From positions 1 to 64,000 of the forward strand of contig NZ_JACAOY010000007.1 of assembly GCF_013385985.1 (NCBI RefSeq): a DNA stretch of 64,000 nt. The letters run 5' to 3'. Each line of letters opens with the position of its first letter. The stretch's first letter is position 1. Below, one piece after another: positions 18,509-28,897 of this stretch. Origin of the DNA: Pseudomonas sp. B6002 (GTDB taxonomy: Bacteria; Pseudomonadota; Gammaproteobacteria; Pseudomonadales; Pseudomonadaceae). The notes under the pieces are model-generated. The model did not search any database. It was not told where the DNA came from and saw only the letters and a program-made list of their open reading frames with translations. Position numbers and translations under genes: made by a program.

Positions 18509-20092
18509 TTACATGCGGCTGAACAGGCTCAACTGGGAGATTTTCACGAAGGCCAGCTGCGAGGCTTGCAGCATGGTTTGCTGCAAGGTCAGGTCGATAG
18601 CCGCCTGCCCCATGTCCACGTTCGCCAGTGACGACATGGTGGAGGTGTTGGCCAGGCCCAGGCTGGTGTTCTCCTGGCTCTGCACATCCAGGGCGTTCTG
18701 CCGCGCCCCGATCGAGCCGCGCACCTGATCGATCTGCGCCGTGGCATTACCCAGGTTGGCGACGGAGGTGTTCAACACGTCCTTGAGGTTGTTCTTGGCA
18801 ACCTGGTCGCCATCGGCCGGTGTCAGCAGGGCCTTGCGCAAATTGCCCAGGGTATCCAGGGCATTCATGTTCTTGTTGCTGGTGGCGCCGACCGAGAATT
18901 GGTCGCCCGCCCCCGGCGTGCCGCTGATGCCGAAGGTGACGCCGGCCGTGGTGATCGACGTCGCGCCCGCCGCGATGGTGCCGCTGGCAATCGCCTTGCT
19001 GTTGGCGCTGTAAGGCTGGGCGAACACCTGGTAATCGGTGCCGCTGGTGAACTTGATGACCGCACCCGAGTTCGGGAAGGTGCTGGAGTACGCCGCCTGG
19101 TCCGTCACGCTGCCACCGGTCAACTGCGCCGTCGACGCATTGCTGGCCGTGCGCGAGACGCTGAAGCTGTCCGGCTTGCTTTCCAGCGTGAATTCCCTGC
19201 CCGCCACCAAGGCATCGGAAGGCGCGCCCGTCGAGACATTCGACCCCAGGTTCAGGGTGATATCGAACTTGACCCCGCGCAGGTTGACGCTGGAAGCGCC
19301 CTCCTTGGTGGCATCGAACGTACCGTTGCCGGTGATCTCGGAGGTCACGTCGTTGCCGTCTTTGTCGGTGACGCTGTATTGGGTGCTGCTGGCGAACGTC
19401 AGCTTGTAAGGCTGGCCATCGGCAAAATTCTTGGTGTACGCCGTGCCGGAGGTGACCAGGCCCGCCGAGATCGAGACCTTGCCGTCATTGACCGTGGGCG
19501 GAATCACCGTCGCCTGGGTGCGCCCAGCGTTGGTGGAACTCTCCAGCAACGTCTTGCCGGTGTCGCCTGCGGTGATCGACAGGTTGCTGCCCACTTGCAG
19601 GCTCAGCGGCGTCTCGTCGCCCTGATAGCTGTAGGTGCCGTCATTGTTGCGGGTGTACGGCGGCGTATCGGTCTTGGTGCCCGAGAACATGTAGTTGCCG
19701 TTGGAATCCTTGGAGTTGAGCAAGCCCAACACCTGATCCTCAATCGCGCCGACCTGGGCTGCAATTGCCTTGCGGTCATCATTGCTGAGCTGCATGTTAC
19801 CAGCTTGCAACGCCAGGCCCTGGGCCGTTTGCATGGCGGTATTGATGCTTTGCAGCACGCTCTCTTCGTTGGTCAGCGAGTTTTGCAGGCTGGTGATGTT
19901 GCCGGTGTACTGGCCCAGCATGTCTTTTTGCTGTTGCAGCAACAGCAACTGAGCGGCCGCCACAGGATCGTCCGCGGCGGTCTGTACACGCACGCCGGTC
20001 GTCGCCTGGTTCTGGGCCGCGACCACGCCAGAATAGTTCTTCTGATAATCGCTGGAGCTGGTGCTGAAATATTGCTCTGTAGAGATACGCAT
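18509..20092 (-). CDS. flgL: FlgL, hook-filament junction protein 2 (HAP3)
   Basis: A 527-residue FlgL. The N-terminal flagellin-like helix region (MRISTEQYFSTSSSDYQ) and C-terminal helix (about residues 440-527) frame a large variable middle domain. FlgL bridges the hook and the filament together with FlgK. It is the last gene of the flgFGHIJKL operon, 14 bases after flgK, and is longer than the enterobacterial protein (about 317 residues), as is usual in this Pseudomonas group. Confidence 0.95.
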   Translation of the reverse strand: MRISTEQYFSTSSSDYQKNYSGVVAAQNQATTGVRVQTAADDPVAAAQLLLLQQQKDMLGQYTGNITSLQNSLTNEESVLQSINTAMQTAQGLALQAGNMQLSNDDRKAIAAQVGAIEDQVLGLLNSKDSNGNYMFSGTKTDTPPYTRNNDGTYSYQGDETPLSLQVGSNLSITAGDTGKTLLESSTNAGRTQATVIPPTVNDGKVSISAGLVTSGTAYTKNFADGQPYKLTFASSTQYSVTDKDGNDVTSEITGNGTFDATKEGASSVNLRGVKFDITLNLGSNVSTGAPSDALVAGREFTLESKPDSFSVSRTASNASTAQLTGGSVTDQAAYSSTFPNSGAVIKFTSGTDYQVFAQPYSANSKAIASGTIAAGATSITTAGVTFGISGTPGAGDQFSVGATSNKNMNALDTLGNLRKALLTPADGDQVAKNNLKDVLNTSVANLGNATAQIDQVRGSIGARQNALDVQSQENTSLGLANTSTMSSLANVDMGQAAIDLTLQQTMLQASQLAFVKISQLSLFSRM

Positions 20093-20106
20093 CGTTCCAG
20101 ACTCCT

Positions 20107-22143
20107 TTAAAGGGCGTTGATCAGTGTGCTGAAGGTTTCTTGCGCGGCCTTGATGATCTGCGACGACGCGGTGTAGTACTGCTGGAACTTGATCATGTCG
20201 CCCGCCTCCTCATCCAGGTTGACCTGGGACACGGAGTTGCTGGCCGCCTTGTTCGCCGCCAGCAACGCGCCGGTGGCCGTGCTGTCAGTGTTGGCCTGGG
20301 CCGCCTTGGAGCCCACCTGCGACACCAGTCGGCTGTTGGCGCTGACTAGGCTCATGCCCGCATTGCCATCCACCGCACCCACGGTCGCCTTGGTCTGCAG
20401 CCCCAGCAGTTCCTGGGCGTTACGGCCATCGGAGGTGGCGCCGCTGTTGAACGAGAAGGTGGTGCTGTCGTCCTTGGCTGGCGAACCGCCCACCGAGGTA
20501 TCGAAACTGAAGCTCTTGCCCGGGATCAGCGCGCCGGACGCATCACGCATCGGCACGTTGATGGTGATCTTGTTGGCCTGCCCCGGGATGATGCTGCCGG
20601 TGCCGATCGGGTTGCCCTGAGCGTCGCTGATTTTGTACGACTGCGTACCATCGGCGGCCACGGCGCCATAGACCATTTTTACCGGCATCGAGTTTTCGAT
20701 CCCGGTGCGCAACTGCGCGGTATCGGCGCCGCCGTTGATATCGATCGGCAGCGTCAAGGTCGGCGGCGTGAACGTGCCCGTGCCGGTGTTGGTCTTGCTG
20801 GCGTTGCCGGCCAGTGCCCCGGCGTACGCGATTTTGTTCGGGTCCTTGAGCTCAACACTGATATTGCTGGCCCCGGTGGCCGTCGGGCTGACCTTGAAGC
20901 TGTCACCAGCCGCCATTGGGCCTTTGCCATCGAGCGCCAATGTGAAACCGTCGATCACGGGTGGCGGCGTGGTCGTGGTGTCGAACGACCCCATGGCCTT
21001 GCCGTCGGAACGCACGACGTTGTATTGGTTGCCACTGGTGAAAGTGACCTTGTAGTCGAAGGTCGACAGCTTGCTGCTGTCGGCAATCGTCACGTTCAGG
21101 TTGCCGGAGCCTGCGCTGTTACCCGCGGCCGCCTGGCTGCGCTGGGAGATCGCTGCCGCACTGTTGATATCACCGAACAACGAACTGCCGAAGTCACTGT
21201 TCAGGTCCAGGCCCTGGCCCAGCTGGCGGTTGACGGTGTCAGCGGTGGCAATGGCGATGCGGCCCAAGTCGTTGATCGCCGGCATCAGCACGTCGCTGCG
21301 ATAACGCAACAGGCCGCCAATGCTGCCACCGGTGACCACCGAACCGATGTCCATCGCGGTGTCGCCCATGTTCAGCTGAATGGTGTACTGGCTGTTGTCG
21401 GTCTTGCTCGGCACCGCCGAAATCGGGTTGGAAATACCACCCTCAACCAGCGACTGGCCGGTACCGGTGGTGATGCTCAGTTGGCCGTTTTTCTCGGTGG
21501 CCGTCACGCCGATCAATTCATTGAGCGAGCGCACCGCTTCGTTGCGCGCATCCAGCAGGTTGTTCGGCGCACTGTTGGAGGTACCGCTCGCCTGGGCGAT
21601 CTGGTTGTTCAGCGAGGCAATCGACGACGTCAGCGAATTGACCTGATCGCTCATGGTCTTGAGCTGGCTGTTGATCGTTTCTTTCTGCTGGGTCAGCTGC
21701 GTGGAAATCGAGTTGAAACGGTTGCTCAAGGTCTGCGCGCTGGTCAGCAGCAATTGCCGGGCGGAAATGTCCGAAGGGTTGGCGGCGGACGTTTGCAGCG
21801 CTGAGAAAAACGCACTGAGGGCCGGGGACATGCCGGTGGACTTGTCCGACAGGGTCTTGTCGACCGCAGCAGCCTGGCCCGCATAGGCGGTGGCGTCGCT
21901 GTTGAGCGCGGTACTGCTCTGGTAGGCAGCACCGAGGAAATCGTTATAAATGCGGCGCACATCCGCCAGGGTCGTACCGCTGCCGATGTAGACACCGCCG
22001 TACTGGTTCGACGCACTGGTGTTCTGGGTGGTCTGCTGGCGCGAGTATCCCGGGGTGTTGACGTTGGCAATGTTGTTACTCAGGACCGACAGCGATCCTT
22101 GAGCGGCGTTGAGCCCCGACATCCCGATATTGAGCAAACTCAT
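20107..22143 (-). CDS. flgK: FlgK, hook-filament junction protein 1 (HAP1)
   Basis: A 678-residue FlgK. The N-terminus has the flagellar rod-type motif (LLNIGMSGLNAAQGSLSVLSNNIANVNTPGYSRQ) broken only by the reporting limit, residues 3-37, and the C-terminus has the matching Flg_bbr_C helix. FlgK is the first junction layer between hook and filament. It follows flgJ by 10 bases and shares the operon with flgL. Confidence 0.96.
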   Translation of the reverse strand: MSLLNIGMSGLNAAQGSLSVLSNNIANVNTPGYSRQQTTQNTSASNQYGGVYIGSGTTLADVRRIYNDFLGAAYQSSTALNSDATAYAGQAAAVDKTLSDKSTGMSPALSAFFSALQTSAANPSDISARQLLLTSAQTLSNRFNSISTQLTQQKETINSQLKTMSDQVNSLTSSIASLNNQIAQASGTSNSAPNNLLDARNEAVRSLNELIGVTATEKNGQLSITTGTGQSLVEGGISNPISAVPSKTDNSQYTIQLNMGDTAMDIGSVVTGGSIGGLLRYRSDVLMPAINDLGRIAIATADTVNRQLGQGLDLNSDFGSSLFGDINSAAAISQRSQAAAGNSAGSGNLNVTIADSSKLSTFDYKVTFTSGNQYNVVRSDGKAMGSFDTTTTPPPVIDGFTLALDGKGPMAAGDSFKVSPTATGASNISVELKDPNKIAYAGALAGNASKTNTGTGTFTPPTLTLPIDINGGADTAQLRTGIENSMPVKMVYGAVAADGTQSYKISDAQGNPIGTGSIIPGQANKITINVPMRDASGALIPGKSFSFDTSVGGSPAKDDSTTFSFNSGATSDGRNAQELLGLQTKATVGAVDGNAGMSLVSANSRLVSQVGSKAAQANTDSTATGALLAANKAASNSVSQVNLDEEAGDMIKFQQYYTASSQIIKAAQETFSTLINAL

Positions 22144-22153
22144 GATTCAGACC

Positions 22154-23422
22154 TTATAAATGAGTGGATGCGCCCGCGGCAGCGTAGTTCTGGTAGCTGT
22201 TCATCGTTTTTGCGATCTGCGAAATCTTGCTGGCGTAGTCCGGGTCGGTTGCATAACCGGCTTTTTGCAACTCGCGTACAAACTGTTCCGGGTTGTCGGC
22301 CGATTTCACAACTTCTTTATAGCGATCATTGCTTTGCAGCAACGTCACCAAGTCGTGGAAGCTGTCCTGATAGGAGTTGTAGGAACGGAACTGCGCCGTC
22401 TCCTTGACCATCGCCCCATCGCGAAACTCGCTGGTGATCGCGCGGGCCTGGCCGCCCTGCCAGCTCTGCCCGGCCTTGATGCCGAACAGGTTGTGGCTGC
22501 TGCTGCCATCTTCGGCACGCATCACCGATTTGCCCCAACCGGTTTCCAGGGCCGCCTGGGCCACCAGGTACTTCGGATCGACGCCGATGCGCGCCGCCGC
22601 GGCCTTGGCCATCGGCAACATGGTGGCGACGAATTCATCCTGCGAGCTGAACGCCTTCTTCGCTGGCGCCAGCGGTGGCTGGGCAATGGCGCGGCCGTAG
22701 ACCTGCATCTGGCCTTTTGGCGCGACGGCAAACCCGCGCGCGGCACTGTTGATCACGTTGTCGGCCGCCGCGCTGTTACGCAGCGGCACGGCGTTGTTGA
22801 CCGTGGTGGCGTCGGTGTTCGGCACGATGCCGGCCAACAGCCGATCGGTCAGCTTGCTCGGCAAGGAGATACGCCGCTGGTTCATCAGCGCCACATCGTT
22901 GATATGGGACACGCCCCCCTCGGGCACCGCCACGCGGTACGCCCACAGCGGGCGCTGGCCATTGGAGCGACCCAACGGGCCATCAGCTTTGGTGCCTGCG
23001 GCAATCGCGGTCGGCACGTCGACTTTCTTCGCCGGCTCCGCCGTTGCGGGGCCTTGCAAAGTGGCGGCCTGAGGGTCCACCGGTTTGTTCTTCTGCATCT
23101 GGCGCATCAACACGTCAGCCAGGCCGATACCGCCGCCCTCGCGTGACATGGAGACCGCCAGTTGCTGGTCGTACATTTCCTGGTACTGCTTGGCCGCCGG
23201 GGTGTTCAGCGGGTTGTCCTTGCCCAGCGCTTCGGTGGCCGAGCGCGCTGACTTGAGCATCTCGCTCAAGAACAACGATTCGAACTCCTGCGCCACCTTG
23301 CGCATGTTCGCGTCGCTGTTCTTGTCGGCACCGACCTTGAGCTGGTTCAGCCGGTTCAGGTCGGAGTAAGACCCCGAGTCCGCCGTGCTGGTCAGCCCGC
23401 TTTTGCGCATATCCATAGCCAT
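22154..23422 (-). CDS. flgJ: FlgJ, rod-cap protein and peptidoglycan hydrolase
   Basis: A 422-residue two-domain FlgJ. The N-terminal rod-cap domain (about residues 40-115) contains SLFLSEMLKSARSATEALG. The C-terminal domain (about 265-415) is a glucosaminidase (GH73) with the catalytic glutamate in AALETGWGKS. A long Pro/Ala-rich linker (about 120-260) joins them. FlgJ helps assemble the rod and opens the peptidoglycan layer for it. The gene lies four bases after flgI. Confidence 0.96.
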   Translation of the reverse strand: MAMDMRKSGLTSTADSGSYSDLNRLNQLKVGADKNSDANMRKVAQEFESLFLSEMLKSARSATEALGKDNPLNTPAAKQYQEMYDQQLAVSMSREGGGIGLADVLMRQMQKNKPVDPQAATLQGPATAEPAKKVDVPTAIAAGTKADGPLGRSNGQRPLWAYRVAVPEGGVSHINDVALMNQRRISLPSKLTDRLLAGIVPNTDATTVNNAVPLRNSAAADNVINSAARGFAVAPKGQMQVYGRAIAQPPLAPAKKAFSSQDEFVATMLPMAKAAAARIGVDPKYLVAQAALETGWGKSVMRAEDGSSSHNLFGIKAGQSWQGGQARAITSEFRDGAMVKETAQFRSYNSYQDSFHDLVTLLQSNDRYKEVVKSADNPEQFVRELQKAGYATDPDYASKISQIAKTMNSYQNYAAAGASTHL

Positions 23423-23426
23423 GGCC

Positions 23427-24542
23427 TTAGATCACGATCAGGTCGGCTTGCAGGGCGCCGGCCTGTTTCAAGGCTTCAAGGATCGCCATCAAGTCGCCGG
23501 GCGCTGCGCCCACCTGGTTCACCGCACGGACAATCTCATCCAGGGTGGTGCCGGGGCCGAACTTGAACATCGGCTTGGCTTCTTGCTGGGCATTGACCCG
23601 TGAGCGCGGTACCACGGCAGTCTGGCCATTGGACAACGGGCCAGGCTGGCTGACGATCGGGTCTTCGGTGATGGTCACCGTCAGGCTGCCGTGGGTCACC
23701 GCGGCCGGCGACACCTTGACGTTCTGGCCGATCACGATGGTGCCGGTGCGCGAATTGATGATGACCTTGGCCACCGCTTGGCCCGGGTCGACCTCAAGGT
23801 TTTCCAGGATCGACAGGTAGTCGACACGCTGGCTTGGGTCCAGCGGTGCTGTTACGCGGATCGAACCGCCGTCGATGGCTTGCGCCACGCCAGGGCCGAG
23901 CATGTCGTTGATCTTGTCGACCACACGCTTGGCGGTGGTGAAGTCCGAACGGTTGAGGTTCAGGGTCAGGCTGTTGCCCTGGTTGAAACCGCTCGGCACG
24001 GTGCGTTCAACGGTGGCGCCGCCCGGAATACGACCGGCCGACGGCACGTTGACGGTGATCTTCGAGCCGTCACGGCCCTCGGCGTCAAAGCCGCCCACCA
24101 CCAGGTTGCCCTGGGCGATGGCGTAGACGTTGCCGTCGATACCCTTGAGCGGCGTCATCAGCAAGGTGCCGCCACGCAGGCTCTTGGAGTTACCGATGGA
24201 CGACACGGTAATGTCCACCACCTGACCCGGCTTGGAGAATGCCGGCAAATCAGCACTGATCGACACGGCAGCGACGTTTTTCAACTGCACGTTGCCCGAT
24301 CCCGGCGGCACCTTGATGCCGAACTGCGACAGCATGTTGTTGAAGGTCTGCAAGGTGAACGGGGTCTGGGTGGTCTGGTCACCCGTACCGTTGAGCCCCA
24401 CCACCAGGCCGTAGCCGATCAACTGGTTGGAGCGCACGCCCGAGATGCTGGCGATGTCTTTCAGGCGCTCGGCCTGGGCGACTGCGCTCAGGGACAACAG
24501 CAATGCCGCTGCCATCAGCTGTTTGAGGTTCAAGATGATCAC
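23427..24542 (-). CDS. flgI: FlgI, flagellar P-ring protein
   Basis: A 371-residue P-ring protein with a signal peptide (cleavage after AVAQA, about residue 24) and the ring-building body ending [10 protein letters not shown]. It forms the bushing in the peptidoglycan layer. The listed start is GTG right after the flgH stop; a TTG nine bases downstream (24533) has AGGTGA at good spacing and would give [12 protein letters not shown], which fits the family better. I cannot decide between them from sequence alone. Confidence 0.95.
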   Translation of the reverse strand: MIILNLKQLMAAALLLSLSAVAQAERLKDIASISGVRSNQLIGYGLVVGLNGTGDQTTQTPFTLQTFNNMLSQFGIKVPPGSGNVQLKNVAAVSISADLPAFSKPGQVVDITVSSIGNSKSLRGGTLLMTPLKGIDGNVYAIAQGNLVVGGFDAEGRDGSKITVNVPSAGRIPGGATVERTVPSGFNQGNSLTLNLNRSDFTTAKRVVDKINDMLGPGVAQAIDGGSIRVTAPLDPSQRVDYLSILENLEVDPGQAVAKVIINSRTGTIVIGQNVKVSPAAVTHGSLTVTITEDPIVSQPGPLSNGQTAVVPRSRVNAQQEAKPMFKFGPGTTLDEIVRAVNQVGAAPGDLMAILEALKQAGALQADLIVI

Positions 24543-25238
24543 CTAGAAAGGGAACAGCGGGCTAAGGAAGAAACGGTCGAACCAGCCCGGCTGACTCGCA
24601 TCAGCAAACGAACCCGTACCCGAGTAGGTAATGCGCGCATCGGCAATCCGCGTGGACGGCACGGTGTTGTCGGTGGCGATGTCATCGGCGCGGACCATGC
24701 CGGCGATGCGCACCAACTCGTCGCCGGTGTTGAGGGTCATCCACTTTTCACCACGCACCGCGATGATGCCGTTGGGCAGCACGTCGGCCACGGTCACGGT
24801 GATCGAACCGGTCAAGGTGTTGCCCTGCGCCGCCGCGCTCTTGCCGTTGGTGGCACGGTCGCCGCTGTAGCCGGCGCTCAGGCTCAGATCACCGCTGCCC
24901 AACGGGTTGTTGGTGTTGGGCACGGCGCCAAACAGCGAGGTCAGGCCGATGCCGGTCTTGCTGGTCTTGTCGATCTGCGAGTTGGCGTTCTTGCTGGCCT
25001 GGGTCTTCTCGTTCAGGGTGATGGTGATGATGTCACCGACCCTGAACGCCTTGCGGTCGCTGTACAGGTTCTGTTCGAAACCGGCCTGGTAGATCGAGCC
25101 ATTGTTGGCCGCCGCCGGCAACGGTGTGCGTGGCAACACCGGCGCGTAGTACGGGTCATTGGGTTTCGGCGTCGGGGCGACACAGCCCGCGAGCACGGCG
25201 ATCCCACTCAATGCCAGAACAGAAACATAGCGATTCAT
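24543..25238 (-). CDS. flgH: FlgH, flagellar L-ring lipoprotein
   Basis: A 231-residue outer-membrane lipoprotein. The signal peptide ends in a lipobox AVLAGC (cysteine about residue 19). FlgH forms the L ring around the rod in the outer membrane. The start at 25238 has GAGGTAAGG upstream; an in-frame extension of 15 residues is not supported and would spoil the signal peptide. The stop is adjacent to the flgI start. Confidence 0.96.
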   Translation of the reverse strand: MNRYVSVLALSGIAVLAGCVAPTPKPNDPYYAPVLPRTPLPAAANNGSIYQAGFEQNLYSDRKAFRVGDIITITLNEKTQASKNANSQIDKTSKTGIGLTSLFGAVPNTNNPLGSGDLSLSAGYSGDRATNGKSAAAQGNTLTGSITVTVADVLPNGIIAVRGEKWMTLNTGDELVRIAGMVRADDIATDNTVPSTRIADARITYSGTGSFADASQPGWFDRFFLSPLFPF

Positions 25239-25291
25239 GACCCTTACCTCACGGTGTTGCAGGCGCCAGAAAAGGCGCCCCATAGACTTGA

Positions 25292-26077
25292 TTACAGATT
25301 CTGCGTTACGAACGAAAGCATCTGGTCGGCGGTGGAGATCACCTTGGAGTTCATCTCGTAGGCGCGCTGGGTGGTGATCATGTTGACCATCTCCTCAACC
25401 GTGCTCACGTTGGAGGTTTCCAGGGTGCTTTGCAGCGTGGTGCCGAAACCGTTCAGGCCCGGGGTGCCGATTTGCGGCGCGCCGCTGGAAGCGGTTTCGA
25501 GGAACAGGTTGTTACCGATGGCTTGCAGGCCGGCCGGGTTGATGAAGTCGGCGGTCTGCAGGTTGCCGATCACTTGCGAAGCCGGGTTGCCGGCAACGGT
25601 GATGGACACGGTGCCGTCGTTGCCGACGGTAAAGGTCTGGGCGTTGTTCGGCACGACAATGGCCGGTTCCAGGGCGAACCCGTTGGCGGTCACGACTTGG
25701 CCGTTGGCGTCCAGGTGGAAGGTACCGTCACGGGTGTAAGTGGTGGTGCCGTCCGGCTGCAGGATCTGGAAGAAGCCCTTGCCGTTGATGGCCATGTCCA
25801 GCGGCTGGCCGGTCTGTTGCAGGTTACCGGCGCTGAAGTTCTTCTGGGTGCCGACGATCTGCACGCCGGTACCCAATTGCAGGCCCGACGGCAGTTCGCT
25901 GTCCTGGGTCGATTGGGCGCCCGGCTGCTTCTTGATCTGATAGAGCAAGTCCTGGAACTCGGCACGGTCACGTTTGAAACCCGTGGTGGACACGTTGGCC
26001 AAGTTGTTGGAAATGGTGGTCAGGTTGGTGTCCTGGGCGGACAAACCGGTTTTGGCAACCCATAGAGCCGGAAGCAT
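25292..26077 (-). CDS. flgG: FlgG, distal rod protein
   Basis: A 261-residue distal rod subunit. The N-terminal Flg_bb_rod region ([20 protein letters not shown]) and C-terminal Flg_bbr_C region ([19 protein letters not shown]) are intact. FlgG forms the rigid distal rod that passes through the P and L rings. It follows flgF by 68 bases. The length is standard. Confidence 0.97.
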   Translation of the reverse strand: MLPALWVAKTGLSAQDTNLTTISNNLANVSTTGFKRDRAEFQDLLYQIKKQPGAQSTQDSELPSGLQLGTGVQIVGTQKNFSAGNLQQTGQPLDMAINGKGFFQILQPDGTTTYTRDGTFHLDANGQVVTANGFALEPAIVVPNNAQTFTVGNDGTVSITVAGNPASQVIGNLQTADFINPAGLQAIGNNLFLETASSGAPQIGTPGLNGFGTTLQSTLETSNVSTVEEMVNMITTQRAYEMNSKVISTADQMLSFVTQNL

Positions 26078-26145
26078 GCTGTTCTCCTTCGTGCGCCTGT
26101 TTGTTGGCGCTGCGCTGCAAAATTAGTGGTTCAACGAGGCCGCAA

Positions 26146-26886
26146 TCAGCTCATCGACAGAACGCGGGTCATGGCCTGGTCGTCTTCTTTAGCGCTGTTC
26201 ATCATCTTGATGTGCAGCTCAAATTGCTTGGAAAGCGCCAGTACCGCTGTCATCTCTTCAACCGCGTTCACGTTGCTCGCCTGCAGGAAACCCGAGGTCA
26301 ACCGCACGTTCGCGTCGGCTTGGGCAGGCTGGCCATCCTTGGTGTGGATGGTGCCGTCCAGGCCTTTATTCAGATTCTTGGGGTCGGGCTGGACCAGCTT
26401 GATGCGGTCCACTTCAGCCATCACCCGTGGGCCTTCGCCCATGGCGCGGATGCTGACGGTGCCGTCGGCGCCCACTTCGATTTTCTGCTGGGGCGGCACG
26501 GCAATCGGGCCACCGTTGCCCATGATCGGCATGCCGTTGCCGGCCCGCAGCACGCCCAGTGCATCCACGTTCATGCTGGCGCTGCGTACGTAGGCTTCGC
26601 CGCCGTCGGGGGTTTGCACCGCCATCCAGCCATCGCCGTTGACCGCCACGTCGAGGTCGCGGCCGGTTTCAATCATCGCGCCAGGAGCAAAGTCGGTGGC
26701 CGGCCGTTCGGTCATGGCAAACGCCCGCGCCGGAAAGCTGTCACCGAACACCGGCATCGAACGCGCCTGTTCCAGGTCGCGTTGAAAACCGTTGGTGGAA
26801 ATGTTCGCCAGGTTGTTGGCATGGGCCTTCTGCGCCAGAGCATTCTGGCTGGCGCCGGTCATTGCCACATAAAGGTACTTGTCCAC
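26146..26886 (-). CDS. flgF: FlgF, proximal rod protein
   Basis: A 246-residue proximal rod subunit with conserved rod motifs at both ends (QKAHANNLANISTNGFQ; NVNAVEEMTAVLALSKQFELH). I choose GTG at 26886 (VDKYLYVAMTGAS as the mature frame), which has GAGGAAAG just upstream and matches the family N-terminus; an ATG 213 bases further upstream would add an unrelated sequence. It is the first gene of flgFGHIJKL. Confidence 0.95.
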   Translation of the reverse strand: MDKYLYVAMTGASQNALAQKAHANNLANISTNGFQRDLEQARSMPVFGDSFPARAFAMTERPATDFAPGAMIETGRDLDVAVNGDGWMAVQTPDGGEAYVRSASMNVDALGVLRAGNGMPIMGNGGPIAVPPQQKIEVGADGTVSIRAMGEGPRVMAEVDRIKLVQPDPKNLNKGLDGTIHTKDGQPAQADANVRLTSGFLQASNVNAVEEMTAVLALSKQFELHIKMMNSAKEDDQAMTRVLSMS

Positions 26887-26942
26887 GCTCTTTCCTCTTT
26901 CTGACGGACGCTTGCCGCCCACCGCTGTACTGAGGAGGCTTA

Positions 26943-26958
26943 AGCAATTTGCGAACCA
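26943..26958 (-). promoter_or_regulatory. sigma54 promoter for flgFGHIJKL
   Basis: Minus strand reads TGGTTCG-CAAA-TTGCT. The -24 GG and -12 GC have the correct spacing; two inner -24 bases differ from TGGCACG. It lies about 56 bases before the flgF start. P. aeruginosa flgFGHIJ is RpoN/FleR dependent. Confidence 0.65.
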
Positions 26959-27099
26959 ACTTTTTAAAAGGCGGAGAAGTCCAGGCGGGGCGGGGGTTTG
27001 CGGGCGGGTGTGAAGATCTGATGGTCGAACGAGAGTCGAAAAAACGGCGGACTCCTGCCGCCTGCGGCAAGCCCCGTCCTTGAAAACGACAAAGATCAA

Positions 27100-27191
27100 C
27101 TGTGGGAGCTGGCTTGCCTGCGATGGCGGTCAGTCAGTGAAGCATGCGGGGACTGACACACCGCCATCGCAGGCAAGCCAGCTCCCACAGT
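27100..27191. repeat. REP pair (REPIN)
   Basis: Inverted copies of TGTGGGAGCTGGCTTGCCTG flank a 35-40 base spacer. The structure starts three bases after the phhR stop on the minus strand and may act as its transcript end. Confidence 0.92.
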
Positions 27192-27193
27192 TT

Positions 27194-28759
27194 TTAACCG
27201 CGCTCAGACTTGAGGATTTCGTAATCACGCAGCTTGTTGGCGATGGTGGTGTGGGAGACCCCCAGGCGCTTGCCCAGCTGTCGGCTGCTGGGATGCTCGG
27301 CATACAAACTTTCCAGAACAGCCTTTTCGAACCGCCCGACAATCTCTTCCAATCCACCCTCAAGCGAGAAATCGCCAAGCGGCTGACGCACGCCATAATC
27401 CGGCAGGCGAATATGCTCAGCCTTGACGGTACCGCCGTCACACAGCGACACCGCCTGGAACAGCACGTTTTCCAGCTGCCGCACATTACCCGGCCAATGG
27501 TAGTGACTGAGACGCTCCATCGCCGCAGGGGCCAGCTTGGGCAGCGGGCAGCCGATCTGGCGGCTGGCCTGATCGAGGAAGTGCTCGACCAGCGGCGCCA
27601 GGCCATCCAGGCATTCGCGCAGTGGCGGGATGTGCAGCGACAGCACGTTCAGACGGTGATACAGGTCCTGGCGAAACTCACCGCGAGCGCATAGCTCAGA
27701 CAAATCCATCTGAGTCGCACAAATCACCCGCACATCCAGGTACACCTCTTCATCACTGCCGACGCGGCGGAAGCAACCGTCCTGCAGAAAGCGCAGCAAC
27801 TTCACCTGCAAACGCGCACTCATTTCGCCGACGCCATCGAGAAACAGCGTACCGCCTGCCGTCAGCTCCAGCAGCCCGAGCTTGCCTTCGGCCCGGGCAC
27901 CTTCAAATGCACCCGGGCCATAGCCGAACAATTCGGTCTCGGCCATCGACTCCGGCAGGCCCGCGCAGTTGAGCGCCATCAGCGGCGACTGCCCACGCGG
28001 GCTGGCCAGGTGACACGCCCGCGCCAACAGTTCCTTGCCGGTGCCGGTTTCGCCTTCTATTAATAGCGGCGCATCCAGCGGTGCCATGCGCCGCGCTTCA
28101 CGGACCACGGCCGCCATGACCTTGGAACTCTGGAAGATACTGTCGAAGCCGCGCAGCTCCTGCTTGCGCACGTTGTAGATACGCTCACCGACGCGGTCGG
28201 CACGGTGCAGGGTCAGTACGGCGCCGGCCATGGCTTCACTGTCATCGTGTTCGGAGGATTGCAGCGGCGCGATGTCCGCCAGGAATACGTCACCCTTGAC
28301 CTTGACCCGCAGGCCGTTGATCCGCGATTTACTGGCACGTACCAGCTCGGGCAAGTCGAAATCCTCGGCGTAGCGCGACAACGGAATGCCCGGCACCTCG
28401 TCGACCCGCACGCCGAGCAACTGTGCCGCCGCACGGTTGGCAGCGACGATGGAGCCACCCATGTCGATCGACAACACCGGAAACTCCAGGGCACCGAGCA
28501 ACGCATTGAGCTCCATGTGCCGCCGCTCGCTGGGCATCAGCCCTACCCGCTTGACGCCAAACACCCCGGCAATCGCCTCGAATTGCGGGCGCAACGCCTG
28601 GAACTGCATGTTCACCAGGTTCGGGCAGAACAGATAGATGGCATTGCCATGCTCGCCCCCCACCTCGCCCTTGGCGACGTTGACGCCGTACTCCACCAGC
28701 AGGTTGAGGATGTCCCGCAGGATGCCGATGCGGTTCTGGCAGTGCACTTTGATACGCAT
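27194..28759 (-). CDS. phhR: PhhR, TyrR-family regulator of aromatic amino acid catabolism
   Basis: A 521-residue TyrR-type regulator. Order of domains: ACT (about residues 1-72), PAS (about 80-180), AAA+ (about 205-440) with Walker A GETGTGKE at 236-243, and a C-terminal TyrR-type helix-turn-helix (QLGKRLGVSHTTIANKL). The loop that in sigma54 activators reads GAFTGA is GAFEGA here (283-288), as in the TyrR family. PhhR senses phenylalanine/tyrosine and activates phhABC. The start at 28759 is chosen because the ACT domain begins there; an upstream extension runs into the promoter region. It is divergent from phhA. Confidence 0.94.
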   Translation of the reverse strand: MRIKVHCQNRIGILRDILNLLVEYGVNVAKGEVGGEHGNAIYLFCPNLVNMQFQALRPQFEAIAGVFGVKRVGLMPSERRHMELNALLGALEFPVLSIDMGGSIVAANRAAAQLLGVRVDEVPGIPLSRYAEDFDLPELVRASKSRINGLRVKVKGDVFLADIAPLQSSEHDDSEAMAGAVLTLHRADRVGERIYNVRKQELRGFDSIFQSSKVMAAVVREARRMAPLDAPLLIEGETGTGKELLARACHLASPRGQSPLMALNCAGLPESMAETELFGYGPGAFEGARAEGKLGLLELTAGGTLFLDGVGEMSARLQVKLLRFLQDGCFRRVGSDEEVYLDVRVICATQMDLSELCARGEFRQDLYHRLNVLSLHIPPLRECLDGLAPLVEHFLDQASRQIGCPLPKLAPAAMERLSHYHWPGNVRQLENVLFQAVSLCDGGTVKAEHIRLPDYGVRQPLGDFSLEGGLEEIVGRFEKAVLESLYAEHPSSRQLGKRLGVSHTTIANKLRDYEILKSERG

Positions 28760-28879
28760 GAAAAGGCCCGAAAAGTGGGAAGGCGCCGCGTCTTTTTGCC
28801 GCTGGGCGCAGATAGTCGTCAAGATTATGTGACAGCTTGTGTGCTTTTCCCAGCCCAATCCAACGACGAGCGCCACAAA

Positions 28880-28897
28880 CGTAACGAAAACTTTACG
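28880..28897. promoter_or_regulatory. Candidate PhhR (TyrR-type) box
   Basis: The sequence CGTAAC-N6-TTTACG matches the TyrR box TGTAAA-N6-TTTACA at nine of twelve positions. It lies in the 257-base phhR-phhA interval, about 120 bases before each start, a fit for control of both genes. Confidence 0.6.

Larger units (their letters stand above)
26887..27193. other. Intergenic region between flgF and phhR
   Basis: About 300 bases without a gene. It holds the flgF -24/-12 promoter (26943-26958) and a REP pair that directly follows the phhR stop. An open frame running through it into flgF is not supported by codon use. Confidence 0.7.

Noticed and set aside
26887-27099. N-terminal extension of flgF to an upstream ATG
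   Set aside because: The extra 71 residues do not occur in FlgF proteins and would cover the sigma54 promoter; the GTG at 26886 has a good ribosome site.
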